This document shows, in pieces, positions 25,995 through 38,283 of a stretch of DNA of 64,000 nt. This DNA is from Embiotoca jacksoni (lineage: Eukaryota > Chordata > Actinopteri > Embiotocidae), in the NCBI GenBank assembly GCA_022577435.1, contig JAKOON010000100.1, positions 62,001 to 126,000 of the forward strand, given 5' to 3'. Position numbers and translations under genes: made by a program. Every line of letters starts with the position of its first letter. Within the stretch, counting starts at the first letter, position 1. Under the pieces are notes generated by a model. The model did no database searches. It saw only the letters and a program-made list of their open reading frames with translations, and was not told the DNA's origin.

Positions 25995-28900
25995 CGAACA
26001 CCGTTTTGTTTTTTTTGTTTTTTTTGGGGGGGGGGGGGAGGGGGGTCCCGAGCTAATATAATATTCATTTCGAAGTGTTGGTGGTACTAATACTGCTTTT
26101 TAAATTTTTTTTTTTTTTTTTTAAAGTGTACCAGATGTTTTTACCGCATCTGCTCTTTATTATTTTATTTCAGAAGAGTTTCATTGAGGGTCGCTAAAGT
26201 GTTTAAAAACTGGACTTGATGTAAAGGAATAAGGTAAAAACAGGCAGTGAAGTTAAGAAAAGGGGGTTAAAACGATCACGCGAGATGGTAAAACAATAAT
26301 GTTCTTTCATGGTATGTCTTAAAAAAGAAAAAGTACATTTATTTATATTTCTTACATTGAAAGATAAATAAGCCCTTTTAGCCTCTTTTTGGTGTGATTT
26401 TTTTTTTTTTTTTATCTTGCAATTAAGGACCTAGTTCACTGTTGCTTATTTATTTCTCATATTTGTCCAAATATTCTTTTGGTCTGGATATCCTCCAGTT
26501 TAGGTTAATTTATTGTTCAAAATGATTTATCATTTACATTACTTTATTACAAAAAAAAAAAAAAAAAAAAATCTAGCTTTTCAGTGTCCAAATAAATTAT
26601 TCTGCCCCAATAACCTTCTCTTAATAGTTGTAAGGAAATCACTACAATACAGTAATTTACAACTAAATGCATTTAAGTCGATGATTTAAAACGTAGCCAA
26701 ACAAACAAATCTCATGAAATTCAATTGGGTCAAAAATAAATGACATGGCCGCCAATGTTAGCTGACATCTGCTGTGTTAACTTTTTACCTTTAGCAAAGG
26801 TGTTGCTGATTGAATATTTGATGGTCGCATAACTTCAGAAAGCACTACACATTTTAGGAAGACAATAATAAGATGTTAAGATACTTACAGATTGGTGTGC
26901 AATTCTAAATTACGGTTGTGAGCCAGGAAGTGCCTTCGAGCATTGTAGTTACAGCGTTTGTCCACTGCGGGGCAGTACCGTAGCTGTTTATATTCTTACT
27001 CAACTTTTCATTGTGCTATTTTATTCCACTACACTTCAGAAATACATTTTGTAGGCTACTTTTTTTTTTTAGTTACTTTGCGGGTTATATTTTTACACAC
27101 AAAATGGTCCACTTGGAAAATAAGGTTATGAAAATAACCATTTGAGAATAAATGTGGAAATGATCGAAAGATCTTCACCTGTTCCTTTTAAATTAAAACA
27201 CGACTCATAACTTGAAATGAAATATGTTTCAATCCTAAACACAATCAATGTGCATCTAAAAAGCTCAATAATGGCTTTCGTCTCCTTAACTTCTTAACAT
27301 TCTGCCTTTTCTTTTTGTTTTTGTTAACCTGTTTGAGTTGATCAATTTCACTACTATAGATCATTTTGATGGTTTAGGGTAACTATTATAGTTCAAGGAA
27401 GACCTATTCCCACTTTTATTAATGATCCTACTGCATTCAATCCCATTTCTATTATTTCTTCAGTTGAAAATTGAAATACTTCAATAATGACATCACTGTG
27501 TGACTCTGACATATTATTTAAACTACTGTGATTAATATATTAGTCTTATAAATTCCCATAAGACCAATACTCTTACATGTGTTTAGTGGCACCACATACT
27601 TGTGGACCTACAGTGCTTACATAAATGAAGGCCATATTATTATGATTATTATACATAAATTGGGTTATCAATTGATTATGAGCACCTGCTGTGCAGAAGT
27701 CTAAGCAAGACATCAAACCTAAAATAGCTCCAGATGTTATGTACAAGTCACTTCAGAAAAATGCATCTGCCAAACTGATATATAACAGAATGTTTTATGG
27801 CTGTTTCTCCCCATATGGTTTTGCCACTATTCCTATATAACATCTGTCAGTGACTTGATATTGAACTTCTCTTCACTTTATGATATTTTTATTTCCACTG
27901 GTTACCCTATAATTTTGTACTCAGAATGTTTGAGGTGCTCAGCACTGACCTTACACTCGCCATTTTCTGGTTTCTGGTCTTCTCAGTTTTGGTATCTCTG
28001 TCATCGTCCGCTTTGTATAAATCATACTGATGTAAAAAGTAATGGCGCTCATTGCTGTCTCATCACTGACACGCAGAAGGTGAAGTCCGCACCCTGTTTA
28101 CTCCCACATTTGTACCAATCACATCAAAAACTTGGACACGCCGCGCGACAGCCCGTCAAACATCTGGCTCGTCCCTGCACCGTTAGGACTGACAGAAATA
28201 CACAAAGGAGGCAAACAAGCAGAGAAACCTTTCATCTGCGCATATGATTACACAGTGGAACTGCAAATCAGTTATATTTCTGATTCCCGAGATGATGCAC
28301 GGAGCTGTAAACAAGTCCTCTGGGATCGTGCTCCAAACAAAACCAGATGGGCAAAAACAATTCACAAAAGAACATATTCTCCATGAAGGATTGGGACATA
28401 GGGGCTTCATCTGCTAATGAGATACAGAAAACAGCTGGTATTAATCTCTGTTGCTCGCCGTCCTTTCTCTATAAGCCATTCAGTGGCAATATGTGAGTTT
28501 AAGCAACCGGTCACGCAAAGCATTCAGTCGAGGTAATATGCACCTCCTTCAATGATTCGCAGCTCATTTTCAGCTCAGTTAATAATGTGTTGATGTTACA
28601 ATACAGAGAATTAAATGATTTCTCACTTTTACAGGAGCTTGCAAAAGTTTTGTTTTAATAGAGAAGGTGTTGTATTTTATAGAGGTCATAAAAAGGTTTT
28701 ACTGACATTTGGGCTTCATCTCCTGCACCCACCAAGGAGTTGCACAATAAATCTAAGACACAAAATCAAACTTCTGTAACATGAACTTTGTTTGCGAGAC
28801 AAAATGACATATTTTTGTTTCTATTTCTTCTTACTTTTGTTTTGTTTTACTTTTGTTGTAAATTGTGTATCTTCGGGCCTCTAAAAACATCTTTTTAGTC

Positions 28901-29315
28901 TTAGAAAGTATTTTAGTTAAGAAGTCAGAAATGTGCAAGCTGCGAGTTCCTGAGGAGATATGGCTTCACTTTTCAGACTTATAAGCCAAAAATGTTGGGA
29001 AGCTCCATCTTAAAATAAAAACCACAACTGTAATTAATAACATGAATAACAACTGCATTGCATTAAAGGTTTTCTGGTTCCAGCCCCTCCTTCAGTTACC
29101 TGTCTTTTTTTCCACACATGACATTAAAGTGTCTGAAATATGTGTGTTATACAGCACCTGTACACTAGATGTCCTCGGTGAGTTTCCAGTCTCTGTGGAG
29201 CACCTGACTTTCTTTGTTATGACCCACCTGCCTGCACACCTGTTGCTTTCTTACTCAATATTTTGTGTGTAAATATATTTCATGTAATGGTCCATTTTCT
29301 GAATGTGTTACCTTC

Positions 29316-29347
<32 letters not shown>

Positions 29348-30359
29348 GTGTGTGTGTATGTGGGGGGGGGTTATTTTTTCTTTAAAAAGTCCCTGTAGGT
29401 CAGAGAAATAACTGATCTTAAAAATACATGTAATAGCTTTTCCAGAAGCTCCTAAACTTTTGCCCTCTCATCCATGAAGATAACCTTGGGAGTCCGGTTG
29501 AGAAACCTCTGCAGGGGATCGGTTAATCTGTTGTTTCCCAATCCACATTTTTTTTAATGTCTTTTACATTTCAGTAGAATTGATGGATGCTGGAGAAAAC
29601 AACACAGCTGCCGTTGTATTACACTTTGCAATCAAAGATGTTTCGACCTTTGCACACATCTGTCCTGCAGTTACAGTTATCCACATCAATGATTAGGACT
29701 GTTTCGGTGTACCAAGGCGGTCTTCTTTCAAATGATCTCTATCGAGGTCTTCTTAACACCAGTGTTTCTTGGTCACTCATCCGTTTATAAACCTGTTACC
29801 CAACTGAACAAGTGAAAATAGCTTAACCCCCGCCAACTTTTCCTGTCGTACATTAATCTTAGTCTCACCATTCATTTGTCCTTATTACGATACTGCCACC
29901 TTCTGGACGGCCGTGCCAATAAACCAGAGGTCTGTTGTTTGAAGCTCGCACTTTTCTGTCTTTTGAATGCAGCTTGAATTTAAATGTTTGGATCCCGACG
30001 GCTTATTAAATCAGTCAGGCACAATACATTATTTAACATGAGCAGTTTCCATCTTAATAATAATTCCATATCGATTTAATTTACAAATTTAGAAACAAAC
30101 CATGTTGTTTTTTTTTTTTTTTTTTTGCTAAATATATTTATTCAATACTCTCGTAAGCGCAACTTAATTAAAACTATAACAGCTGGGAGTTGTATATACT
30201 TGTATATGCTTGCACTGTTAATTTTTTTTTTTTTTTAAATATAAACCTTTATAATCAATCTAAACCTTTGTTTGTCTGTTTTTCTGCCGGCTTATGTTAT
30301 ATTTATATTTATACGTCAACAGATCAAGTTCTAAAAATAGTCTCGTTCGCAGGTTTTAT
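25995..30359. other. Intergenic stretch before the hnrnpc promoter
   Basis: AT-rich, with a poly-G run at about 26027-26045, poly-T/A runs (26106-26122, 26399-26414, 26550-26571), a repeat relative at about 26990-27120 and the GT repeat at 29316. Frames at 27855-28386 overlap in different phases without domain support. Confidence 0.55.
29316..29361. repeat. (GT)n microsatellite with poly-G end
   Basis: GT repeat with a GC interruption, followed directly by a run of G. Confidence 0.95.
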
Positions 30360-30671
30360 TTTGGTGGCAGAACGCCGGACGAATTTTCAAAGACAACAGG
30401 TGAGGCATGTTTTATGCACCAGGTCACACCGGGAGCGGCGGTGCGCCTCAATGCGACAGCTGGGTCACTAACCCCGCCCCGCCCCGTCGCACCGCTCCGT
30501 GACGCTAAACCAAAGCGCCTCTTTCGACCGCTGCGCCATCGCCTGTTAACGTTAGCTCGGAGGCTAGAAGAAAGCTAGCTCGTTTGCTCACCGGGGGCGA
30601 ATCGTCTGTGCTCCAAAAACAATTTGAAAGATTTTACCGAAAAGCGAGCCATTTTACTCATAAAGGTCGCG
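30360..30671 (+). promoter_or_regulatory. hnrnpc: hnrnpc CpG-island promoter and first untranslated exon
   Basis: A sharp rise in CpG density against AT-rich flanks, with overlapping GC boxes (CCCCGCCCCGCCCCG at 30472-30486), no evident TATA box and a clear donor at its 3' end (CGCG|GTGAGT, GT at 30672-30673). This is the usual layout of a housekeeping RNA-binding protein promoter, and the next plus-strand gene is hnrnpc. The transcription start cannot be placed; exon 1 probably begins between 30490 and 30560 and ends at 30671. Linkage to hnrnpc is inferred from orientation and position. Confidence 0.65.
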
Positions 30672-30725
30672 GTGAGTATTTTGTTCCCAGACATTTTTCA
30701 TTTTTCCTTCCTTTTTCTTTTCTTT

Positions 30726-30748
30726 TTGGATTTTTTTTTTTCTACGAT

Positions 30749-30789
<41 letters not shown>

Positions 30790-31490
30790 CTCGCTGGCTA
30801 TCGAGGTAGCTAGCTTTAGCTAACCCCCCCCTCCCCCCCCCCGTTCAAAACGCTAGTTGTGGCTTTTTTTTTTTTTTTTTTTTTTTTAGAAACTCGACTT
30901 TTTTTTTTTCTTTTTTTTTTTGGTACAAGTTTGTGTAGCTTTTATTTTTTTTTGTAGCGTTTTGTTGTGAAGACTTTTCCTCGATGGGGACTGAATTGTT
31001 TTTTGTTTTTTTTTCGAGGCACGCTTTTCAGCTAACGTTAGCGCTAACAGGCTCCTCTCGGTTTGGTAGCAGCAGCTGATCCCTTTTATTGATTGCAGAT
31101 ATTATCGACTACAAGTCTTTTTTTTTTTTGTCTTTTTTTTTTTTTTTTGCAAGCACAGGAACTGGTCTGGTTGCGGTGTAATTTTTTTTTCATGCTTTTT
31201 AAATTGGTGGTTGGCTTAACGTTAGCCGTGCTAGCCGGCTTTGAGCCCCCCCTTCCCCCCCCTGAGCGCAGGCCTGTGTTTCGCACTAAAGCCTGGTGGT
31301 GGCGCTGTCGGGGGTCCAGGCGGGTGCTTTTGTGGATGGTTTAGGTAAAAAAAAAAAAAAAAATTTGAGGATCCTCAGACTTTGCTTCTCTGGCTCACAC
31401 TGCTCACTCAGTTTGGTTTTTTTTATTTTTAATTTTTAATTTTTTTTTCGATGGAGTAGATTTTTCCTGTTTTTTTTTTTTTTTTTTTTC
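30726..31490 (+). repeat. Cluster of long poly-T tracts in hnrnpc intron 1
   Basis: At least nine runs of nine or more T on the sense strand, including about 40 T at 30749-30789, about 23 at 30864-30886 and about 20 at 31470-31489. Only one comparable A run is present (about 31348-31363). They lie in the first intron of hnrnpc, so the pre-mRNA would carry long uridine tracts. Exact lengths may be affected by sequencing or assembly. Confidence 0.9.
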
Positions 31491-33070
31491 CCCCAAATGC
31501 TGAAGAGTGATTTTTCTGATTTTGAAAGCTTTGGACTGCCAGTGACCTCAGTTTTGTTACCTAACGTTACAAATACACATTTCCTTAATTAAACATTTTT
31601 TTATTTGAAAGAGTATTATGGCTGTTTATGTGTATCAAAAATAAATTCACGCCTTCACATTCACCGTAAGTCTTTTTTACTGGAGTCAGCAACAGGGAAT
31701 AAAATGTTCACATTTAAGTGATAAATACCAGTAAATTCAAACACATCCCTGGGAGTTTACGCTTAAAGGATTTGTCCTACATGTCATATAAAGAATAATT
31801 CATTCCAGCTGGGACTGGGCGAAATATTAATATTTTATCATATCATGAAATTTAGACTATATCGTCTTTAGATTTTGGGAAAAAAAAAATTAAAAAAAAT
31901 TGTGTGCCATAACTGTTGTCTTTTCCTGGTTTTAAAGGCTCAATCACAGTAAAGTAACGTTATTTAAATGTCATTCCAACTTAACTGAGTGTTCAAACCG
32001 TACCTCTATTAGCCTCCTTTTTCCACTTACTCATTATATCCACATCACTGATGATTAATTAACCACTTTATTGTGTAAAGATTTTGTGACGGCACCAATT
32101 GTCATCTCTAAAATACCGTTGCAATGTTGAGGTATCTGGTTAAAAATATAGTGATATTTAATTCTGTCCATGTCGCCCAGCCTTAGCTCCAGCATTGATC
32201 GCACATTTGATTTCTAATAGTGAAATACATTTTCCCCTCAAAACGTGTCTAAAAAGTAAACACACTTTCCCCCCCATTTTAATTTGCCATTCCTCTGCTG
32301 CTTAAATGGTGATAGTGACACTCCAGCTGTAAATAATAATAACACTACACTATTATATGCTACATAAAACTGATTTATGGGAATATTAAAAGGCAGTAAT
32401 TCCTAAGCTGTGTAATATTATGTCACTCTCAACTGATACTCCTCCAAGTACCGTCCATAAACTAGAGGAACTCCTCCGTGATTTCTTTTCCTCTGAAATT
32501 GAATAATCTTGTTTATCGAGTAATACTTGTGGAGCCACGACAGTCTGTTATTTTCACACTTCAGTCTTCAACATTTGCTTTTAGTTGCTCTAATCATGGA
32601 AATATAACATCCATATGACTTGTTTTGACATTTTGGAGGTTTTACAGTTTATTTACGCACTAATCCTTGTTAAAAGGCTTTGTGGGCTGCAACCATGATT
32701 CATAGGGGATATGCGCACAATCAAAGCATATGTGAACCAGCTAGAGTTAAACCAGTGCGCTTTTTAATTAAATATTTTTGCTTTGAGCCTCAGGTTTAGA
32801 TTCGTTTCTGTTAAACCTGGACCTGCCACTTCACACCGCTTAGGTTTTACAGCATGAGCTAGTTCACTTCCACATGCATTGGAGCCTAGTTTGAGTCCCA
32901 AAGTTAGATTTGTTGGAGCAGCACAGCTCTATATTTTTGTTTTTGGGGGCTGTGTTGCTGTGTTTTTGCCTGGTCCCTTGACTACCTGCACACACACTCC
33001 ATCCAGGTAAGACTTGGTACAAGATAACCCTGCTCAGCTTGACTTGAGGTGTTGTTTTCTGTCACCTCAG

Positions 33071-33180
33071 TATAAATCGTGAGGGGCGAAGGTGAAGGTC
33101 GAGACACCAGCCCAAACTGAACCCAGCCCACAGTGTCAAACATCAGACAAGACGACAACCCTGCACACAGACGCTATGGA
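33071..33180 (+). other. hnrnpc: hnrnpc exon 2 (mostly 5' UTR, possible upstream start)
   Basis: A 110-nt exon bounded by a good acceptor (CACCTCAG) at 33063-33070 and a consensus donor (GTGAGT) at 33181. Its last five bases are ATGGA. Spliced to the exon at 34711 this gives an in-frame start, MDRSPTTSSL followed by the conserved MASNVTNK, so the protein may begin ten residues earlier than the usual hnRNP C start. If that ATG is skipped the exon is entirely 5' UTR. Confidence 0.6.
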
Positions 33181-34671
33181 GTGAGTGATGACTGTTAAAC
33201 CCCCCCACCCCCCCTCCTGCCCTCCTGACAGAAGGGGCGGAGGGGCACTGTTGATGCCACTGCTGTTTTCGTGTTTACTTCACATCTCCAGATTCACACA
33301 AGGCTCTGGGCTTCACATCCATTTTCCCTGTACGTGTTAGAAAAGTTACTCGCCCAGGATCGGTCAGCTGCACAGCATTAGAGGAGTCCACACTCGTAGC
33401 CTGCATGTTCCCTGTGAACACGCACAACTGAGATAAATCACTTGTTGTGTGGAACATTCGATATATCAAGAGGTTTTGATAAGCCTGCAGGATTTGGGTT
33501 TATTATTATAGCTCAGATGTTGACCTCTGTTGTTTTATAGCTAAATAATACAGCTTTAAGACCTGGAGACAAAATCACCCGCTGCTAGTTAAATGCACTA
33601 CAAAAGCACCAACAGACATTCCCCAAATTTCCGACGAGAGATAAAACGGGAAAATGCCTATTTTTTTTATTTTATTTGTATTTTATCGCTCTCCTCTGAG
33701 CCTTGAACACGTCAAACTCAAGCCTGGGAAAATTAGAATTCCTGGAATGAAACATTTTAAATGGCACTTTTTTACCAGGTTATCTGTGTTTGCGTCACCG
33801 GTGTGATTTCACTGTGGTAATGGGGAGTTATGCATCACTGAATTTACCCGTTTGTCTTTCCCTCATCTTCTAAATAACCTTCTGATGTCTGTAGGTTTAG
33901 AGGAAAAATCTGTTAAACCACTTTAATCTGCATCTTCACATCAACACCTGGAAGAAACCAGATGACAAACAAAGTAATCGGATGCCGTTCGTGCGTGGAG
34001 CTCGTGTTTAGCCCTCTGAACGTCTTACAGCGGCGCTGCTTTTGCACGTGTTGTGTTACATTACTGCGTGCTATGAAAAGGACACCACAGACATCTCATT
34101 CACTGGAGCAAAGACTCTATTTAACTCGTCTCCTTGAATCTAAAGACGTATCTGGTACTGTTACTCTCCGTTCCAAGCACAAGCAAGGGTGTATTTTTAA
34201 TTTTATTTTTAGATTAAAATACAATAATTGAATGAGAGTCATTTTTGTCAGCAGCACCAGAATCCCACACTTTGTGTGCCATCTGAGTTGATTGCAGGCC
34301 TCATTTGAGGGCTTGTTTTTATGTATTTTTTTTTTTTAGTTGTTTGCCATTGATATTGTTTCATTTTAGACAGGTTAGAAACATAACAGTATACAAATAT
34401 TACCTAAAGAGAATCTGATGATGATTCCACAGCAATTCAGAGCATTAAATAAGGATAAGTTCGGATAGAAAAAAAGGGGGTAACTTTTATCTTCCTGCCG
34501 TTTTCTCTTTGTCATCAGCTCTAGATTATTTTTTTGTTTGAACTTACATTTCCCAGGAAACCCTGCTGCTGATCTCTGCTGTCGTCCCCCCCCCCAGCTG
34601 GGGGGCTCCGCAGTGTTTGAGGGAGCATTTCAGAGGGCCGGGTGTTCCTCATTCTGCCACTAAAATCTGTC

Positions 34672-34698
34672 GTGTGTGTGTGTGTGTGTGTGTGTGTC
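34672..34698. repeat. (GT)n microsatellite at the hnrnpc exon 3 acceptor
   Basis: GT repeat merging into the TCTCTCTCTGCCAG acceptor tract of the exon starting 34711. Confidence 0.95.
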
Positions 34699-34735
34699 TC
34701 TCTCTGCCAGTCGCTCACCCACCACCTCCAGCCTG

Positions 34736-37596
34736 ATGGCCAGCAACGTCACCAACAAGACCGACCCACGCTCCCTCAACTCCCGGGTCTTCATCGGCAA
34801 CCTCAACACCCTGCTGGTCACCAAGGCGGACGTCGAGGCCATCTTCTCCAAATACGGCAAGATCGTCGGCTGCTCCGTGCACAAGGGCTACGCCTTCGTT
34901 CAGTACGCCAACGAGAGGAACGCCCGCTCTGCTGTCGGCGGGGAGGACGGGAGGATGATTGTCGGACAAGTGCTCGGTGAGGACTCGAGTGATTTAACTA
35001 CGATCAGGAACCAGCACGGTTTTTTTTGTTGTTGTTGTTTTTTTTAACCTATTTAGCTTGTGACTACTTTAAAAGCGCGGCCCTGTTCTGGTGCACTTCA
35101 ACCCTGACTTTAAACTTTTTGCACGACATCGCCCGAGAAAATGAACCGTAATGCATTTTAAGTTGGTGATAGAATATGAGATAATCTGTTATCATTTCAA
35201 TTTAGACATTTCTAACTCACTTTTCTGAACACAAGAACACCGTTTCGATAAAACTGCCAAAGTGTCTTCCTGGTAATCTTTCCAACATGTTGGCTTCCGC
35301 TCTAATAGTTTGTAATAGTTTAACACACTTGACATGTTTTAACTTAAAGATAAATAACGTGTAGTGTTGTGAACTGTCCGGCAATTAAAGGGGAATAAAT
35401 CAGAAGTTTTTGTCCTGACACTCTCTCAATAATCTGTGATTTTTGTTTTTCCTTCAGACATCAACCTGGCCGGAGAACCCAAACCACACCGGTCAAAAAG
35501 CACCAAACGCTCCGCTGGAGACATGTACAGGTGAGAGTCAGTGATGGCACCCTAACAATGTTTCAGCTTTAAGCAGCACTTGTCAAGATAAATAACAAAG
35601 TAAGCGTGATGGGAGGGTGGGGGAGGGAGGGGGTCTAGCAGGAATGACATCAGGAAAGAATAGTAAATGGAAAATGAGGCTCACCTGATTTGAAAGAATG
35701 AAATAACCCTGTCGCTGCATCATGTTTCCTTCCTTTGTGTTTCTTCCCTGAACAGCAGTTCCTCGTTTGAACTGGACTATGATTTCCAGAGAGATTATTA
35801 CGACAGGTGAGTGAAATGTTTTAAAAGAGCACATCACACGCGGGTCAAACCGACGACGACACATTTTCTCCGCATCTTCAATATTTCCTCTTGAACATGT
35901 CACTTCAACATTTGACGCTTTAAACGATAGTGTTACAGTTGTGACCTCGACCAATTCAACCGTCCGCATTCGCCTCAGAATACAGAAGTTTGATGGTTTT
36001 TTTGCACTTGCGTCGTGTGTTTGATACCAGAATGTACTCCTACCCGTCCCGCGTCCCCGCTCCTCCTCCTCCTCCTCTGTCTCGGGCCGTGATCCCGTCC
36101 AAACGCCCGCGGGTCAGCCTGAGCGGAGGGAGCAGCCGGCGAACCAAGAGCAGCTTCTCGTCTTCGTCCAAGAGCAGCCAGAGGACCTCTTCATCCAGAA
36201 CCGGTGAGTTTCTCATGTAACATCTTCTGAAGCCGCATGGATCTGTTTTGGGGAAATCAGGGCGATGCAGCAAAAACTAACAGTCAGCACTGCACAGATC
36301 ATTTTTAAAGGCGGTTTATAGTTCTAGGAAAATGAATATTGGCACGAGCTTCTTTTTTTTCTTTCTTTCTTTTAAGTGGGGGCAATATCACCTAATGTCA
36401 CATTAACCTTAAACAATTCATTTAGAGATAATGTTTTTAAGTTACATTTTGCACAAAATCGATCCTCAATTATTTTTTTCCTGTGGAATGAAAAGAATCC
36501 TGAATTTGGAGCCCAAATAAACAACTACTGTCAAAAGTATCAAACCGTGTTTCTCGGAGAGGAACGCTTTTATGACTTACTCATGAGTTCAGACTTTTAA
36601 TAATCCTGTTACTACGGGGAAATCAAAAAATGAAATGGTTCAAACACTGCAGGCCTTTTGAGTTTTTCATCAAATTTGAATACCAAATGAAATAGTATCT
36701 TTATTTAAGAACAGTGAATCAAAACTTGTGCATAGATCAGTCAATGATACATGTAAAGATTAGAGTCTCACGAAGAAGCCTCGTTCATGTTCAGACAGGC
36801 GTGCGTTTGGCTGTCTATGGATGCGGAGGGTTTTGTTTTCAGTGCACACAAGCGCCTTTACCTTCCTCCTCTCTCATTCGATTCCACTGCAGTGAAAGTG
36901 GACGAGCTGCAGACCATCAAGCGGGAGCTGACCCAGATCAAAAGCAAAGTGGACGACCTGCTGGAGAGCCTGGAGCGCATGGAGAAGGACCACAGCAAGA
37001 AGTCAGGTACGAGGGGGGGGGGAGAAACAAGCGCGTCCGAGACAGTAAATGTACAGAGTGTTTAATTATGGTTGGTCGCACTCGCCTGCTTATGGTGAAC
37101 GACGTCGACAACGAGAACCGCCACAGTTTCTCTCTCAGGCCTTCATTTAACAGAGAACGTAGTTCATCAATGCACCTTCGTGTTTGTCTGAAGCTAAGAG
37201 CATGAAAACTGAGCCGGGAGAAGTGACCTCACCTCCGCACCCGAGCAACAAGAAGGACGACGGGCTGAAGAGGGACAGGGAGTGCCAGGAGATTAACGAC
37301 TCGGACGAGGAAGAGGAGGAGGACGAGGACGATGACGGAGACCTGCTGGAGGACGACGAGGTGAGAGCAATTTGGGGAATATATATATTGAAAAAAAAAG
37401 AAAAGAAAGAAAATTGGAATTCGGTGCCTCTGGGTACACCCCGTGAGCGCTTTTTAACCACACTTAAATCATCTCGACACCAACCGCGCAGGTGAAGAGT
37501 CAAGAGAGGGAGGACGAGGAAGACGAGGAGGAAGAAGGCGAGCACGTGGAAGGCGACGACGATGGCGACAGTGTCAACGGAGACGAGGACTCGTAG
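34736..37596 (+). CDS. hnrnpc: Heterogeneous nuclear ribonucleoprotein C
   Basis: Seven coding exons: 34711-34976 (ATG at 34736), 35458-35530, 35756-35806, 36031-36203, 36893-37006, 37194-37360 and 37492-37596 (stop TAG 37594-37596). Joined length is 924 nt, 307 residues, every junction GT-AG and in frame. Residues 1-15 begin MASNVTNKTDPRS; the RRM covers about 16-87 with RNP2 VFIGNL (18-23) and RNP1 KGYAFVQY (50-57). A Tyr/Arg stretch (DFQRDYYDRMYSYPSR) and a basic nuclear signal (PSKRPRV, about 144-150) follow. A heptad leucine zipper lies at about 183-212, matching the hnRNP C tetramerisation coil. The tail is very acidic and ends GDEDS. The nuclear protein packages pre-mRNA and binds uridine tracts. 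GEPKP resembles paralogue RALY, but the tail and tyrosine region fit hnRNP C. Exon 35756 has a tandem CAGCAG acceptor. Confidence 0.96.
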
Positions 37597-37695
37597 GCGA
37601 CGGACCACGGCGACACGTGCGGCGTACTCGCAGCTTCCAGTAGGAAACTCGGACTCCTGTTTTAACACTCATGTTGTAGATAGAAAAGGAAACAC

Positions 37696-37763
<68 letters not shown>

Positions 37764-38155
37764 CACACACACAAGCATGGTGCACACACTTTGTTGTCAC
37801 ATTGTCCCTTAAGCCGACTTTTTTTGTTTTTTTTGGTTGGTTTGTTTTTGCCAGTTGTCCGATGTCGCTGTAACATGAATATACTAGCTGTAGGTTTCTG
37901 TTTTGTGTTTTTACTGCGTCGTTACTTGTCTTCAAGAGAAGGCAGGAACATGGACTGTTCATGTTCTCAGAGGCAGCAGCTCGACGGACATGTCTTAAAA
38001 TGCGAGGACGGAAATTCAGCTACAAAAAGACGTTTAGGTTCTCTGTGTTTTCCCTCATCAGTGAGTTTGTTTGACCTCGTGTGTCTGTACGTTAATGTCA
38101 GTTTTTTATACTATTCAGTTTAACTGTAAAGGAATAAATTGCAATAAAATATTAA
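37597..38155 (+). other. hnrnpc: hnrnpc 3' UTR and poly(A) signals
   Basis: Follows the TAG at 37594-37596. It contains a long CA tract grading into GCAC repeats (37698-37773) and two AATAAA hexamers at 38133-38138 and 38143-38148, so cleavage is expected near 38160-38175. The convergent DOMON gene has a candidate minus-strand poly(A) signal only about 140 nt further right. Confidence 0.7.
37698..37773. repeat. (CA)n/(GCAC)n microsatellite in hnrnpc 3' UTR
   Basis: Compound tandem repeat: CA dinucleotides followed by GCAC tetranucleotides and again CA. It is transcribed in the sense orientation in the hnrnpc 3' UTR. Confidence 0.95.
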
Positions 38156-38283
38156 AATCGGACGCACGCTTATGTTTTTTTGGGTTTTTTTTTTTGCACA
38201 AATTACAATGTTTTGTAATGAAACTGGTGTTCGTCTCTCTTCCAGTCAGATCAATCAGAGTTTACATAAATGTTAAAGGAAAC

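Larger units (their letters stand above)
30672..34710 (+). other. hnrnpc introns 1 and 2 (non-coding apart from exon 33071-33180)
   Basis: Apart from the untranslated exon at 33071-33180 and the T-tract cluster, no conserved reading frame is seen. A GT microsatellite at 34672-34698 sits directly before the exon-3 polypyrimidine tract, so its length may affect use of that acceptor. Confidence 0.6.

Noticed and set aside
27855..28386. Two overlapping plus-strand frames (130 and 84 codons)
   Set aside because: Different phases over the same DNA, no domain and no convincing promoter or splice sites.
30190..30578. Plus-strand frames of 93-94 codons over the hnrnpc CpG island
   Set aside because: Overlap promoter DNA in conflicting frames; openness is due to GC-rich composition with few stops.
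34660..34969. Minus-strand frames opposite hnrnpc exon 3
   Set aside because: Shadows of the RRM-coding exon.
37574..37962. Minus-strand frames with long CV repeats opposite the hnrnpc 3' UTR
   Set aside because: Produced by translation of the CA/GCAC microsatellite.
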